From: Alphaproteobacteria bacterium
Lineage (GTDB): Bacteria > Pseudomonadota > Alphaproteobacteria > Micropepsales > Micropepsaceae
Reading direction: 5' to 3'
Length of the DNA stretch: 12,220 bases
Assembly (NCBI GenBank): GCA_025935155.1
Contig: JAICVV010000030.1
Coordinates: 1 to 12,220, forward strand
Of this stretch, positions 1 to 7,453 are shown one piece after another; the stretch's first letter is position 1, and each line of letters starts with the position of its first letter. Position numbers and translations under genes: made by a program. The notes below the pieces were generated by a model. The model saw nothing but the letters and a program-made list of their open reading frames with translations, was not told the DNA's origin and ran no database searches.

Positions 1-450
1 GCCTTCAACGTCATTCCGCACATCCAGGACTTCAAGGATTCCGGTTTCACCAACGAAGAGTTCAAGATGATGGTCGAGGTGCAGAAAATTCTCGATCCCG
101 ATATTCAGGTGGTAGCGACCTGCGTGCGCGTGCCAGTGTTCATCGGCCATTCGGAATCGGTGAACATTGAATTCGAGAAGCCGATCACGGCGGAAAAGGC
201 CCGCAACATTCTGCGGGAGGCGCCGGGTGTGCTGGTTGTCGACAAGCGCGAAGATGGGGGCTACGTCACGCCGGTCGAAGCCGCAGGCGAAGATGCGACT
301 TACGTGTCGCGCATCCGCAAGGACCCGACGGTTGAGCACGGGCTTGCGATGTGGGTGGTGTCGGACAATCTTCGAAAGGGCGCGGCGCTGAACGCGGTGC
401 AGATCGCCGAGTGCCTGATCAACCGCAAAATCCTCAAGGAAGCTGCGTAA
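1..450 (+). CDS. asd: Aspartate-semialdehyde dehydrogenase, C-terminal part (5' end outside window)
   Basis: Cytoplasmic enzyme that reduces aspartyl phosphate to aspartate semialdehyde with NADPH, the branch point to lysine/diaminopimelate, threonine and methionine. The reading frame is open from base 1 and ends in TAA at 448-450. It gives 149 residues, somewhat under half of the usual roughly 340. The visible part is the C-terminal dimerisation and catalytic half. The segment CVRVPVFIGHSESV (residues 41-54 of the fragment) holds the substrate-binding Arg (R43) and the catalytic His (H50), spaced seven apart as in the family. The nucleophilic Cys lies upstream, outside the window. The end matches the family, with a helix (NLRKGAALNAVQIAE) followed by the short tail. 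The next gene, zapE, is on the same strand about 100 bp downstream, separated by a compound palindrome. The identification is firm from the catalytic motif and the typical C-terminus. Confidence 0.95.
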   Translation, partial: AFNVIPHIQDFKDSGFTNEEFKMMVEVQKILDPDIQVVATCVRVPVFIGHSESVNIEFEKPITAEKARNILREAPGVLVVDKREDGGYVTPVEAAGEDATYVSRIRKDPTVEHGLAMWVVSDNLRKGAALNAVQIAECLINRKILKEAA

Positions 451-460
451 CACCCTTTTT

Positions 461-540
461 CGTCATTGCCCGGCTTGTCCGGGCAACCCATTTTCTTCTT
501 GGACAAAAGTTGGATCACCCGCACAAGGCGGGTGATGACG
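461..540. repeat. Compound palindromic repeat (two hairpins inside an outer inverted repeat)
   Basis: The outer arms are CGTCAT (461-466) and ATGACG (535-540). Inside lie two GC-rich hairpins. The first is GCCCGG (468-473) with CCGGGC (479-484) and loop CTTGT. The second is ATCACCCGC (514-522) with GCGGGTGAT (528-536) and loop ACAAG. The 535-536 bases are shared between the second hairpin and the outer stem, so the two folds compete slightly. The central part (CCCATTTT against AAAAGTTGG) can pair partly. The overall form, CGTCATTGCC at the start and GGTGATGACG at the end, matches a dispersed intergenic repeat common in Rhizobiales such as Rhodopseudomonas and Bradyrhizobium; that match is from memory, not a search. 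It starts 10 bp after the asd stop and ends 13 bp before the zapE start. It could act as an asd terminator or an RNA-processing site. Confidence 0.8.
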
Positions 541-553
541 GTGTGTGAGATAG

Positions 554-1669
554 ATGTCCAACCGCATCCTCGAGCGCTATCGCGCGCTGCTCGCGAGCGG
601 TGAGCTGGCAACTGATGCCGCGCAGGAAGCGGCGGTGGCACGCTTGCAGGCGCTGGAAACGCGGCTGCGCGAATACCGCCCGCGCGCGCTGTTTTCGAAA
701 ACAGGCGAGCCGCCGAAGGGACTTTACCTCTGGGGCGATGTTGGCCGCGGAAAGTCCATGCTGATGGACCTGTTCTTCTCGCGCGTGCCGATCCGGGCGA
801 AGCGCCGCGTGCACTTCAACGCCTTCATGGTCGAGACGCACGGGCGCATTCACGAGGCGCGGCAGCGCGGCGCGGACGATCCCATTTCCATCGTGGCCAG
901 GCGCATCGCGAACCGGGCGGTGCTGCTCTGCTTCGACGAATTCCAGGTGACGGACGTGGCCGGCGCCATGATCCTCGGCCGCCTGTTCGAAAGGTTGTTC
1001 GATCTTGGCGTGGTGGTTGTGGCCACCTCCAACACACCGCCGCGGCGGCTGTACGAAGGCGGCCTCAATCGCCAGCTGTTCCTGCCCTTCACTGCGCTGA
1101 TCGAGCGCAATCTCGATGTTGTCCAACTGAATGGCCCAACCGATTACCGGCTACAGCGATTGACGGCGCTGGGCACCTACATCGCGCCCCTTGGCGCGGC
1201 GGCGGATGCGAAAATGAATGTGGCGTGGCTCCGGCTCACAGGCATTCCGCACGGCGAGCCGAAGACACTGCTCGTTTTGCAGCGGCGTTTGCGCGTACCG
1301 CAGGCTGCGAAGGGTGTGGCGCGCTTCTCATGTGACGATCTGTGCCGGCAGCCGCTCGCGGCGGCAGATTATCTGGAGATCGCCCGCCATTTTCACACGG
1401 TACTGATCGATCGAGTTCCCGTTTTTTCGCCGGCGGAACGCAATGAAGCGCGCCGTTTCACGCTTCTGATCGATACCCTGTACGACGAACACGTGAAGCT
1501 GATCTGTTCCGCCGCGGCACCCCCCGAGGGGCTTTACAAAGAAGATGAGAGCAACGCCGGCTTCCGCCGCACTGTTTCGCGTCTCGCTGAGATGCAAAGT
1601 GTGGATTATCTGAAACACGGCCATGCCGTCCGCAGAACGCCGGTTGAATCGATGACGCTCGAGGCATAA
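554..1669 (+). CDS. zapE: Cell division protein ZapE / AFG1-family AAA ATPase
   Basis: P-loop ATPase of the AFG1/LACE1 family. In bacteria, ZapE associates with the Z-ring; mitochondrial homologues are involved in protein quality control. The protein has 371 residues, the normal family length. The Walker A motif GDVGRGKS is at residues 61-68 and is followed by the family-typical MLMDLFF. Walker B (LLCFDEFQVTDVA) is at about 124-136, a sensor-1-like ATSN at 157-160, and the C-terminal family signature FRRTVSRLAEMQS at 337-349 carries candidate arginine-finger residues. The family C-terminal region around SCDDLCRQPLAAADYLEIA is also present. The ATG at 554 begins MSNRILERYRALLASGEL, a normal ZapE N-terminus. 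Only a weak GAG (547-549) could serve as a Shine-Dalgarno. It may be cotranscribed with asd through the palindrome, and a small membrane protein gene follows after 26 bp. A cytosolic role at the division site is inferred from the family. Confidence 0.95.
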   Translation: MSNRILERYRALLASGELATDAAQEAAVARLQALETRLREYRPRALFSKTGEPPKGLYLWGDVGRGKSMLMDLFFSRVPIRAKRRVHFNAFMVETHGRIHEARQRGADDPISIVARRIANRAVLLCFDEFQVTDVAGAMILGRLFERLFDLGVVVVATSNTPPRRLYEGGLNRQLFLPFTALIERNLDVVQLNGPTDYRLQRLTALGTYIAPLGAAADAKMNVAWLRLTGIPHGEPKTLLVLQRRLRVPQAAKGVARFSCDDLCRQPLAAADYLEIARHFHTVLIDRVPVFSPAERNEARRFTLLIDTLYDEHVKLICSAAAPPEGLYKEDESNAGFRRTVSRLAEMQSVDYLKHGHAVRRTPVESMTLEA

Positions 1670-1695
1670 TTGGCGGCGGGGAGTTTGCTTGCCAC

Positions 1696-2085
1696 ATGTA
1701 CAGCCTGATTATCACTGCTGTTTTGATTATCGGCGCCATCCTGGTCTATCGCTTCCGCGGGCCGTTCGTCGCCGCCTTGCGCCGCTTCGATGAGCGCAAC
1801 AGGCAGCGCATCGACGATGAAATCAGCGACCGGCGCGACCGGTTTGCCCATTACAAGCACACCTTGCGGATCGCAGAAGAGCAGGTGGAAGAAGTGGGCG
1901 AGATAGGGGTGCGGGACGCGCGAACCGGACAACCGCTCACTCGATACGTTTTCGAGGGCGAGCAGTTCCCGTCCCGCGATGAAGCGGAGGCCGCTCGCCA
2001 CCGCAGTATCGTGGCCAAGGCGCGTATGTTCTACGAAGATCTGCCTGCCGCGCTCGCCCACCGCCGGAAGGAAACTCTGAACTGA
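1696..2085 (+). CDS. Small single-pass membrane protein of unknown function
   Basis: A 129-residue protein that I do not recognise. Residues about 3-20 (SLIITAVLIIGAILVYRF) form one clear hydrophobic membrane segment or uncleaved anchor. A highly charged, probably helical and cytoplasmic region follows (about 22-60, rich in Arg, Asp and Glu). After that comes a mixed segment with RTGQPLTRYVFEGEQFPSRDEAEAARH. The positive charges directly after the hydrophobic segment favour N-out/C-in topology. A purine-rich GGGGAG (1678-1683) sits 12 bp before the ATG and supports the start. The gene lies 26 bp after zapE on the same strand, so it may share its transcript. It ends 6 bp before the convergent monooxygenase gene. 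Base composition and codon use look like the neighbours, so I see no sign of recent transfer. It is supported as a real gene by its position, RBS and membrane pattern, but no function can be assigned. Confidence 0.75.
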   Translation: MYSLIITAVLIIGAILVYRFRGPFVAALRRFDERNRQRIDDEISDRRDRFAHYKHTLRIAEEQVEEVGEIGVRDARTGQPLTRYVFEGEQFPSRDEAEAARHRSIVAKARMFYEDLPAALAHRRKETLN

Positions 2086-2091
2086 GGGGTA

Positions 2092-3327
2092 TCAAACCGC
2101 TTCGCCTCGCATCAACCGCGGTAGCTTGCCCAGGTCGCCACCGGCATTGCGCATGAACAGGCGGCGTAGCGGGCCTATAGCATCGACGATGCCGAGCCCA
2201 AGATCGCGGACGGCGCGAATTGGCGCGATGTCGTTGGAGAACAGCCGGTTCAAGCCATCGGTCGCAGCGGCAAGCATAAAAGAATCGAACCGCCGCCAGC
2301 GCTCATAGCGCCGCAATGCATCGGCATCGCCTGCATCGAGCCCCAGCCGAACCGATTCCAGCACGCATTCGGTCAACGCGGCGGCATCCTTGAGACCAAG
2401 GTTCAAACCCTGTCCGGCAATAGGGTGAATGCCGTGCGCGGAATCGCCAGCCAGCGCAAAACGCGTGGCGATGTAGCCGCGAGCCAAATGGAATTGCAGG
2501 GGATAAGACCAGCGGGCGCCGATCGCTTCGATATCGCCCAGATGGTGGCCGAAACGGTTTGTCAATTCAGCTTCGAATTTATCCGGCGTTAGTTGGAGCA
2601 GCGGCGGAGCGAGATTCTGCCGCTCCGTCCAGACAAGCGATGAGCGGTTGCCCGTCATCGGAAGAATCGCAAACGGGCCGGAGGGTAGGAAGTGCTCGTA
2701 GGCCGTGCCGTTGTGCGACTTGTTGTGCTGGACCGCAGCCACAATTCCCACCTGTGGATACGACCAGGAGATCGTGCGGATGCCCATCTGTTCGCGAAGC
2801 GGCGAGTTGCGGCCGTCTGCAGCCACCACAAGACTCGCTCTGACAGTTTCGCCATTCGACAATTTTGCTTCGGCGAATTCGGTTTGCGTGGCGATAGAAA
2901 GGACCGCCGCGGGGGAAATGACGCGGATATTTTTCGTTTTGCGGAGGGCTGTGAACAGGGCGCGGCGGATATGCCGGTTTTCGGCAATGGCCCCCATCGG
3001 TTCGCCGATTTCGCGATGATCGAAGTGCAGCGAAAACGGGCTGGGGGCTGCGCCCAGTGCTGCATCCGTCACCAAAATGTCAAGAATGGGTTGGGCATCG
3101 GACTCCAAATGTGGCCAGACATCCAGCGCCCTCAGCATCCGTACGACGGCATAGGAAAGCGCGCTCACCCGTCCGTCGAAGGCTTCGGCCAGCACCGTGG
3201 CTTCAGACACTGGGTCGGCAATGGCAACTGATATTCCGCCTTGGGCCAGCGCCAGCGCCAAGGTCAGGCCGACCATGCCGCCGCCAGCGATCAGCACATC
3301 GATTCTCGGGAAAGGGACCTCGCGCAT
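2092..3327 (-). CDS. UbiH/UbiF/VisC/COQ6-family FAD-dependent hydroxylase
   Basis: Flavin monooxygenase of the class that hydroxylates the aromatic ring during ubiquinone synthesis, using FAD, NAD(P)H and oxygen. The protein has 411 residues, the usual length. It starts with the Rossmann FAD-binding motif GGGMVG (15-20) after a beta strand (DVLIAG). The DG motif VAADGRNSPLRE is at 168-179. The second FAD motif, GDSAHGIHPIAGQGLNLG, is at 294-311; its histidines, proline and closing GLNLG are diagnostic of the UbiH/COQ6 group. I cannot tell which ring position it acts on (UbiH-, UbiF-, UbiI- or UbiL-like), so no symbol is given. The ATG at 3327 is the only in-frame start close to the fold; no strong Shine-Dalgarno precedes it. 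The gene is convergent with the 129-residue protein gene and divergent from the DUF6894-like gene. No other quinone gene is in view. Confidence 0.9.
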   Translation of the reverse strand: MREVPFPRIDVLIAGGGMVGLTLALALAQGGISVAIADPVSEATVLAEAFDGRVSALSYAVVRMLRALDVWPHLESDAQPILDILVTDAALGAAPSPFSLHFDHREIGEPMGAIAENRHIRRALFTALRKTKNIRVISPAAVLSIATQTEFAEAKLSNGETVRASLVVAADGRNSPLREQMGIRTISWSYPQVGIVAAVQHNKSHNGTAYEHFLPSGPFAILPMTGNRSSLVWTERQNLAPPLLQLTPDKFEAELTNRFGHHLGDIEAIGARWSYPLQFHLARGYIATRFALAGDSAHGIHPIAGQGLNLGLKDAAALTECVLESVRLGLDAGDADALRRYERWRRFDSFMLAAATDGLNRLFSNDIAPIRAVRDLGLGIVDAIGPLRRLFMRNAGGDLGKLPRLMRGEAV

Positions 3328-3359
3328 TCCCGTGAATGTGCCCGCAATTTGGTTCCATG

Positions 3360-3374
3360 AAAACGCCGCGTTTT
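3360..3374. repeat. Short inverted repeat AAAACG-CCG-CGTTTT
   Basis: Perfect 6-bp arms with a 3-base centre lie in the divergent 113-bp region between the hydroxylase start (3327, minus) and the DUF6894-like start (3441, plus). It could be an operator for either gene or a chance dyad. The arms are A/T-rich outside, which makes an RNA hairpin weak. I see no clear -35/-10 pair here. Confidence 0.3.
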
Positions 3375-3421
3375 GTGAGGGCCGCAGATGGGAACCGCAG
3401 AGCGTTGCCGGTCATTTTTAT

Positions 3422-3430
3422 GGAGAAGGA
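3422..3430 (+). promoter_or_regulatory. Ribosome binding site deciding the start of the DUF6894-like gene
   Basis: GGAGAAGGA lies 10 bp before the ATG at 3441. It is a near-ideal Shine-Dalgarno and selects 3441 over in-frame ATGs at 3336, 3357 and 3420, none of which has comparable spacing to a purine-rich site. The protein from 3441 begins directly with the conserved RRYYFNFRKGD segment. Confidence 0.7.
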
Positions 3431-3440
3431 TAAGAGAACG

Positions 3441-3677
3441 ATGCGCCGCTACTACTTCAATTTCCGAAAGGGCGATGAGATCTCCGTCGATCGGCGGGGA
3501 ATGTGGCTCCCCAATGCTAGTTGGGCGAAGAAGGAGGCGATTCAGCTTTGGGGTACCGTGCTGGCGGTGGCGCTCGTCTCGGGCGATCCGCCTGAGGATT
3601 GCGAATACGAGATTGCCAACGATAACGGCGATACGGTCGCGAAAGTCCCGTTCGGAGCGTGCGGCAGCGTGCAGTGA
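3441..3677 (+). CDS. Small DUF6894-like protein
   Basis: A 78-residue protein. The opening MRRYYFNFRKGDEISVDRRG, followed by a W/L-P-x segment and an Ala/Glu-rich helix, matches the pattern of small alphaproteobacterial DUF6894 proteins: a YYF strand, a D/G turn, a second strand, then a helix. I recognise this from memory and did not search. The end of the protein (DCEYEIANDNGDTVAKVPF) gives the last two strands expected for this fold. The biochemical function is unknown; these proteins occur in many copies in Rhizobiales and are not enzymes by any visible motif. The start at 3441 is set by a strong GGAGAAGGA site and by homology. A longer frame reaching 3336 is open but has no RBS, and its extra residues look non-coding. 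The gene is divergent from the hydroxylase and convergent with the secreted protein gene, 17 bp apart. Confidence 0.75.
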   Translation: MRRYYFNFRKGDEISVDRRGMWLPNASWAKKEAIQLWGTVLAVALVSGDPPEDCEYEIANDNGDTVAKVPFGACGSVQ

Positions 3678-3694
3678 GCCAGTCCGCTCGCAGA

Positions 3695-4459
3695 TCAGGC
3701 GTGTTTCTTTTCCACAGTGAGCAGCGGCCATAGTTCGCGGGTAATGGCGCGCGACGAAGCGCACCCCGCGTAACCTTCTTCCGGATTGAACGTCACGATC
3801 AATGTGCGATTCTGCAGCTGCAACAAGGGGCGGCGGCCGGTTGCCAGCGTGATTCGCCGAATACGTTTCGCCACCAGTGCGCGGCCATCCTTGTTCGCAA
3901 CAAATTGCTCGAGGCCGCGTGAAGCATTCTCTAGTGCCGTGGAGGCAGTGGCGCGCAGCGTTCCACTTGTTTCAAGTACGCTCCAGTCCACCAGAAAAAC
4001 TACGCGCAGGTGGTATACCTTCGCGAATCGCGTTGCTTCCTGGTTTGCAATGAACTGCACGTCCTGCACAGAAACCGGCGCGGGCGCAAAAGGCGGCACG
4101 TCTCCCGTGCGAACGGCGGGTAGGCCGTTCGGCTGCCAGGCGGTATAAAGTGTCAGAGCGCCCCAGCCCGCAACGCGAATTGCGGTTTCCCCCGTGTCGT
4201 ATTTCAGCAGCCGGGCGCCCATAGACGTATGATCGGACGACAGGACGAAGGTTTCCGGATCGCCATCGAACCGAACGAGGAAATTCTTGCCCGCGCGCAC
4301 GATCCCGAACTTGATCTTGTCGCCCGCGATGTAGCTGCCGTCCTCAACCGAGGCGAGGCGGTCGCCCAGCAGCCTTTCAAAGAAACCGGCCTGCGCCGGA
4401 GTGGCGAATATCACCGCAAACGCAAGCAACGGAACGATAAATTGAGAATACGCCCGCAT
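3695..4459 (-). CDS. Secreted protein, probably DUF4908 family
   Basis: A 254-residue protein with a classic Sec signal peptide. A short basic start (MRAYSQF) is followed by a hydrophobic core (IVPLLAFAVIFA, about 8-19) and a probable cleavage after TPAQA at residue 24, before GFFERLLGDR. The mature part contains several beta-rich stretches (SYIAGDKIKFGIV, FLVRFDGDPETFVLSSDH, ETAIRVAGWGALTLY) and then an alpha/beta C-terminal half. The motifs GDPETFVL, GW-G-TLYT and NGLPAVRTGD agree with my recollection of the alphaproteobacterial DUF4908 family, but this was not searched. No catalytic motif is evident. A single Cys (C233) argues against internal disulphides. It is probably periplasmic. The start ATG at 4459 is supported by the signal peptide, and GGACAGG directly upstream is a modest RBS at short spacing. 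It is divergent from acnA and convergent with the DUF6894-like gene. Confidence 0.8.
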   Translation of the reverse strand: MRAYSQFIVPLLAFAVIFATPAQAGFFERLLGDRLASVEDGSYIAGDKIKFGIVRAGKNFLVRFDGDPETFVLSSDHTSMGARLLKYDTGETAIRVAGWGALTLYTAWQPNGLPAVRTGDVPPFAPAPVSVQDVQFIANQEATRFAKVYHLRVVFLVDWSVLETSGTLRATASTALENASRGLEQFVANKDGRALVAKRIRRITLATGRRPLLQLQNRTLIVTFNPEEGYAGCASSRAITRELWPLLTVEKKHA

Positions 4460-4493
4460 ACCTGTCCGAAGCGCCGATCACCTGATAGTCCAC

Positions 4494-4511
4494 GCCGCCT
4501 ATTATGGCGGC
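4494..4511. repeat. Inverted repeat GCCGCC-TATTAT-GGCGGC in a divergent promoter region
   Basis: Perfect 6-bp GC arms flank an A/T-only centre. It lies 35 bp upstream of the secreted protein start (minus strand) and about 155 bp upstream of acnA. On the minus strand the centre contains CATAAT, which resembles a -10 box, so the dyad could be an operator over the secreted protein promoter. No good -35 partner is visible. It may be a chance hairpin. Confidence 0.35.
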
Positions 4512-4569
4512 TTATGGTTGATGGAATGGAAATAGGGCATTTTTACGTTGCGGGCGGTCCGGCGTTGCC

Positions 4570-4586
4570 GCTGCCAATGCGGCAGC
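4570..4586. repeat. Small inverted repeat GCTGCC/GGCAGC upstream of acnA
   Basis: Perfect 6-bp stem (4570-4575 and 4581-4586) with loop AATGC. It is 80 bp before the acnA start, so it would be in the acnA leader or just upstream of its promoter. No U-tract follows, so it is not an intrinsic terminator. The rest of the 206-bp gap contains TTGAAA (4606-4611), but no well-spaced -10 was found. Confidence 0.3.
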
Positions 4587-4651
4587 AGGGGTGCTGACAG
4601 CCGAGTTGAAACTCCTTAAATCATCACCGTCTCAATCCACTCTGTTTTTTT

Positions 4652-4657
4652 AAAGGG
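4652..4657 (+). promoter_or_regulatory. acnA ribosome binding site before a TTG start
   Basis: AAAGGG follows a seven-T run and is 8 bp before the TTG at 4666. It supports TTG as the real initiation codon, since the protein then starts MPRFLNSFKSRR, matching the normal aconitase A N-terminus. Confidence 0.6.
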
Positions 4658-4665
4658 CCGCCGAA

Positions 4666-7374
4666 TTGCCGCGCTTTCTCAATAGCTTCAAATCCCGCCG
4701 CAGACTCACTGTCGGCACAAAGAGCTACGTCTATTTCAGTCTCACCGCTGCCGAGAAAAACGGCCTCACAGGCATTTCGAAGCTACCCTATTCCCTGAAA
4801 GTCTTGCTTGAAAATTTGCTGCGGCATGAAGACGGGCAGACCGTTAAGGCAAGCGACATCTGCGCCTTCGCCGAGTGGCTGAAGAATCGCACGTCGACTC
4901 GCGAGATTGCCTTCCGCCCGGCGCGGGTACTGATGCAGGATCTTACCGGCGTTCCTGCAATCGTCGATCTGGCGGCGCTGCGGGATGGGATGCGCGCGCT
5001 GGGCGGCGATCCCGAAAAGATCAATCCGCTGGCTGAGGTCGATCTTGTCATCGATCACTCTGTCATGGTCGACAGCTTCGGCCGCAGAGATGCCTTCAGG
5101 CGCAATGTGGAGAAAGAATACCAGCGCAATATGGAGCGCTACGCGTTCCTGCGCTGGGGGCAGCAGGCCTTCGCCAATTTCCGCGTGGTGCCACCCGGCA
5201 CTGGAATCTGCCACCAGGTGAATCTGGAATACCTGGCGCAGACTGTGTGGACGCGGAAGACAAAAGAGAACGGCAAAACGATCGAATACGCTTTTCCGGA
5301 CACGCTGGTGGGCACCGACAGTCACACCACGATGGTGAATGGCCTTTCGGTGCTCGGCTGGGGTGTTGGCGGCATCGAAGCAGAAGCCGCGATGCTCGGC
5401 CAGCCGATTTCCATGCTGATTCCCGAAGTGATTGGTTTTCGCGTCACGGGAAAGTTGCGTGAGGGCGTAACCGCGACCGATCTCGTGCTCACCGTTACGC
5501 AGATGCTGCGCAAAAAGGGTGTGGTAGGCCGCTTCGTTGAGTTCTTCGGTTCCGGCCTCGATGACATGACGGTTGAGGATCGCGCTACCATCTCGAACAT
5601 GTCCCCGGAATACGGTGCGACCTGCGGTTTCTTCCCCATCGACGTAGATACCCTGCGTTATCTCAAGATCACGGGCCGCAAATCGGCGCGGGTGGCACTG
5701 GTCGAACGATACGCGAAAGCCCAAGGGCTTTTTCGCACGCCCAGATCGCCGGACCCGGTGTTTACAGATACACTGGAACTGGACCTCGGGACAGTCGAGC
5801 CGAGCCTCGCGGGGCCACGCCGGCCGCAGGATCGCGTGCCGCTGGCGCATGCCGCGACGGAGTTTGCCACTGCACTCAAGGACACGTTCAAGAAGGAAGG
5901 CGAAGCACTGAAGCCCGCGCCTGTACACGATGCGGATTACAGCCTTGGCCACGGCGATGTGGTGATCGCCGCCATCACCTCCTGTACCAACACGTCGAAT
6001 CCAAGCGTGATGATCGGCGCCGGGCTGGTGGCGAAAAATGCCGTCGAGCGCGGACTGAAAGTGAAGCCTTGGGTGAAGACGTCGCTGGCGCCCGGCAGTC
6101 AGGTGGTCACGGATTATTTCGCCAAGGCCGGCCTCGATAGCTATCTCGACAAGCTCGGATTCCAGCTCGTGGGTTACGGCTGCACCACCTGCATCGGCAA
6201 TTCCGGCCCGCTGCCCGAGCCTGTGGCAAATGCGGTGAACGACGGCGATCTCGTAGTGGCCGCGGTACTCTCCGGCAACCGCAATTTCGAAGGCCGCGTG
6301 CACCCTCAGGTGCGCGCCAATTACCTTGCCTCGCCGATGCTAGTGGTCGCCTATGCGCTTGCGGGCTCCATGAATGTCGATCTGACGCGCGCGCCGCTTG
6401 GAACAGACCGCAAGGGCAAACCGGTTTACCTCAAGGACATCTGGCCGTCGCCGCCGGAAATTGCGGCGACACTGCGCAAGGCGATTACGGCTTCCAGCTT
6501 TCGCGCCCGCTACAGCAATGTGTTCGAGGGCGATGCCAGTTGGAAGAAAGTGAAGGTCAAGGGCGGCAAGACCTACGATTTCGATCCCAACTCCACTTAC
6601 GTCCGCAATCCACCCTATTTCGAGGGCATGCCGCGAGAAGCGCCGGGTACTTCCAACGTGAACGGCGCGCGCATCCTTGCGCTGTTTGGCGATTCCCTTA
6701 CCACCGATCACATCTCACCCGCGGGTTCGATCAAGAAGGACAGCCCCGCCGGGAAGTATCTGCTCGAGCACGGCGTCGAGTATGCCGATTTCAATTCCTA
6801 TGGCGCGCGCCGCGGCAATCATGACGTGATGGTGCGCGGCACGTTTGCCAACATCCGCATCAGGAACGAAATGATGGGCGGACGCGAAGGCGGCAACACG
6901 ATCTACTATTCGGACGGCGATCCATCCGGCGAGGAAATGTCCATATTCGATGCCGCAATGCGTTATCAGGAGAACGATGTTCCGCTGGTTGTGATCGCAG
7001 GCAAGGAATATGGTACCGGCTCGTCCCGCGATTGGGCAGCGAAAGGTCCAAAGTTGCAGGGGGTGCGTGCGGTCATTGCGGAAAGTTTCGAACGCATCCA
7101 TCGCTCGAATTTGATCGGGATGGGGGTCGCGCCACTGGTTTTCGAGGCCGGCAAGACACGCAACGATTATGGTTTGACTGGACGCGAGACCATCGACATT
7201 CCCTTATCGGGAAAAATCACCCCGCGCATGCAGGTGGCGGCGACCATTCATCATCCGGATGGGCGCCAATCTCCGCTGCCGCTTTGGCTGATGATTGTCA
7301 CTGCGGATGAAATTGCCTATTTCCAGAATGGCGGAATCCTGCCCTTCATGCTGCGCGGTCTGGCGGCCGCATAA
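4666..7374 (+). CDS. acnA: Aconitate hydratase A
   Basis: TCA-cycle aconitase (citrate to isocitrate via cis-aconitate), cytoplasmic, with a [4Fe-4S] cluster. It has 902 residues, standard for the AcnA/IRP type. The cluster ligands are visible: C440 in ITSCTNTSNPS, and C506 and C509 in GCTTCIGNSGP. Other signatures are the N-terminal KLPYSLKVLLENLLR (39-53), VGTDSHTTM (215-223), GDSLTTDHISPAG (675-687) and the swivel-domain YGTGSSRDWAAKG (782-794) with the active-site Ser/Arg loop. The start is TTG at 4666, preceded by AAAGGG at 8 bp; downstream Met codons would remove conserved residues. The protein lacks any signal peptide. The gene is the largest in the window, and the downstream DUF1223 gene is in the same direction after 79 bp, possibly on one transcript. 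A second aconitase (AcnB) is not in view. The identification is certain; regulation of the gene is not visible. Confidence 0.98.
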   Translation: MPRFLNSFKSRRRLTVGTKSYVYFSLTAAEKNGLTGISKLPYSLKVLLENLLRHEDGQTVKASDICAFAEWLKNRTSTREIAFRPARVLMQDLTGVPAIVDLAALRDGMRALGGDPEKINPLAEVDLVIDHSVMVDSFGRRDAFRRNVEKEYQRNMERYAFLRWGQQAFANFRVVPPGTGICHQVNLEYLAQTVWTRKTKENGKTIEYAFPDTLVGTDSHTTMVNGLSVLGWGVGGIEAEAAMLGQPISMLIPEVIGFRVTGKLREGVTATDLVLTVTQMLRKKGVVGRFVEFFGSGLDDMTVEDRATISNMSPEYGATCGFFPIDVDTLRYLKITGRKSARVALVERYAKAQGLFRTPRSPDPVFTDTLELDLGTVEPSLAGPRRPQDRVPLAHAATEFATALKDTFKKEGEALKPAPVHDADYSLGHGDVVIAAITSCTNTSNPSVMIGAGLVAKNAVERGLKVKPWVKTSLAPGSQVVTDYFAKAGLDSYLDKLGFQLVGYGCTTCIGNSGPLPEPVANAVNDGDLVVAAVLSGNRNFEGRVHPQVRANYLASPMLVVAYALAGSMNVDLTRAPLGTDRKGKPVYLKDIWPSPPEIAATLRKAITASSFRARYSNVFEGDASWKKVKVKGGKTYDFDPNSTYVRNPPYFEGMPREAPGTSNVNGARILALFGDSLTTDHISPAGSIKKDSPAGKYLLEHGVEYADFNSYGARRGNHDVMVRGTFANIRIRNEMMGGREGGNTIYYSDGDPSGEEMSIFDAAMRYQENDVPLVVIAGKEYGTGSSRDWAAKGPKLQGVRAVIAESFERIHRSNLIGMGVAPLVFEAGKTRNDYGLTGRETIDIPLSGKITPRMQVAATIHHPDGRQSPLPLWLMIVTADEIAYFQNGGILPFMLRGLAAA

Positions 7375-7453
7375 TTGGCCGAGCATCGGCTAACTGATTG
7401 ATTGCGCTGCACTTCCTAAAAGTTCGATTGCCGAACTGCGGCCTCAAGGCGAA

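Noticed and set aside
61..69. Broken or pseudogene asd
   Set aside because: The missing N-terminal half is explained by the window edge; the visible frame has no stop or shift before its natural end.
61..450. A separate short gene starting at ATG 67
   Set aside because: The frame is open back to base 1 and encodes the aspartate-semialdehyde dehydrogenase C-terminal half, so it is the end of a longer gene.
515..1126. 203-codon minus-strand frame over zapE
   Set aside because: It overlaps the Walker A/B region of zapE and its translation looks like a shadow frame.
4606..4634. TTGAAA as the -35 of an acnA promoter
   Set aside because: No acceptable -10 hexamer is found 16-18 bp downstream.
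4783..6303. 506-codon open frame antisense to acnA
   Set aside because: It lies wholly inside a certain aconitase gene, and the translation is rich in His/Arg/Ala with no domain pattern. Long antisense frames are expected in GC-rich DNA.
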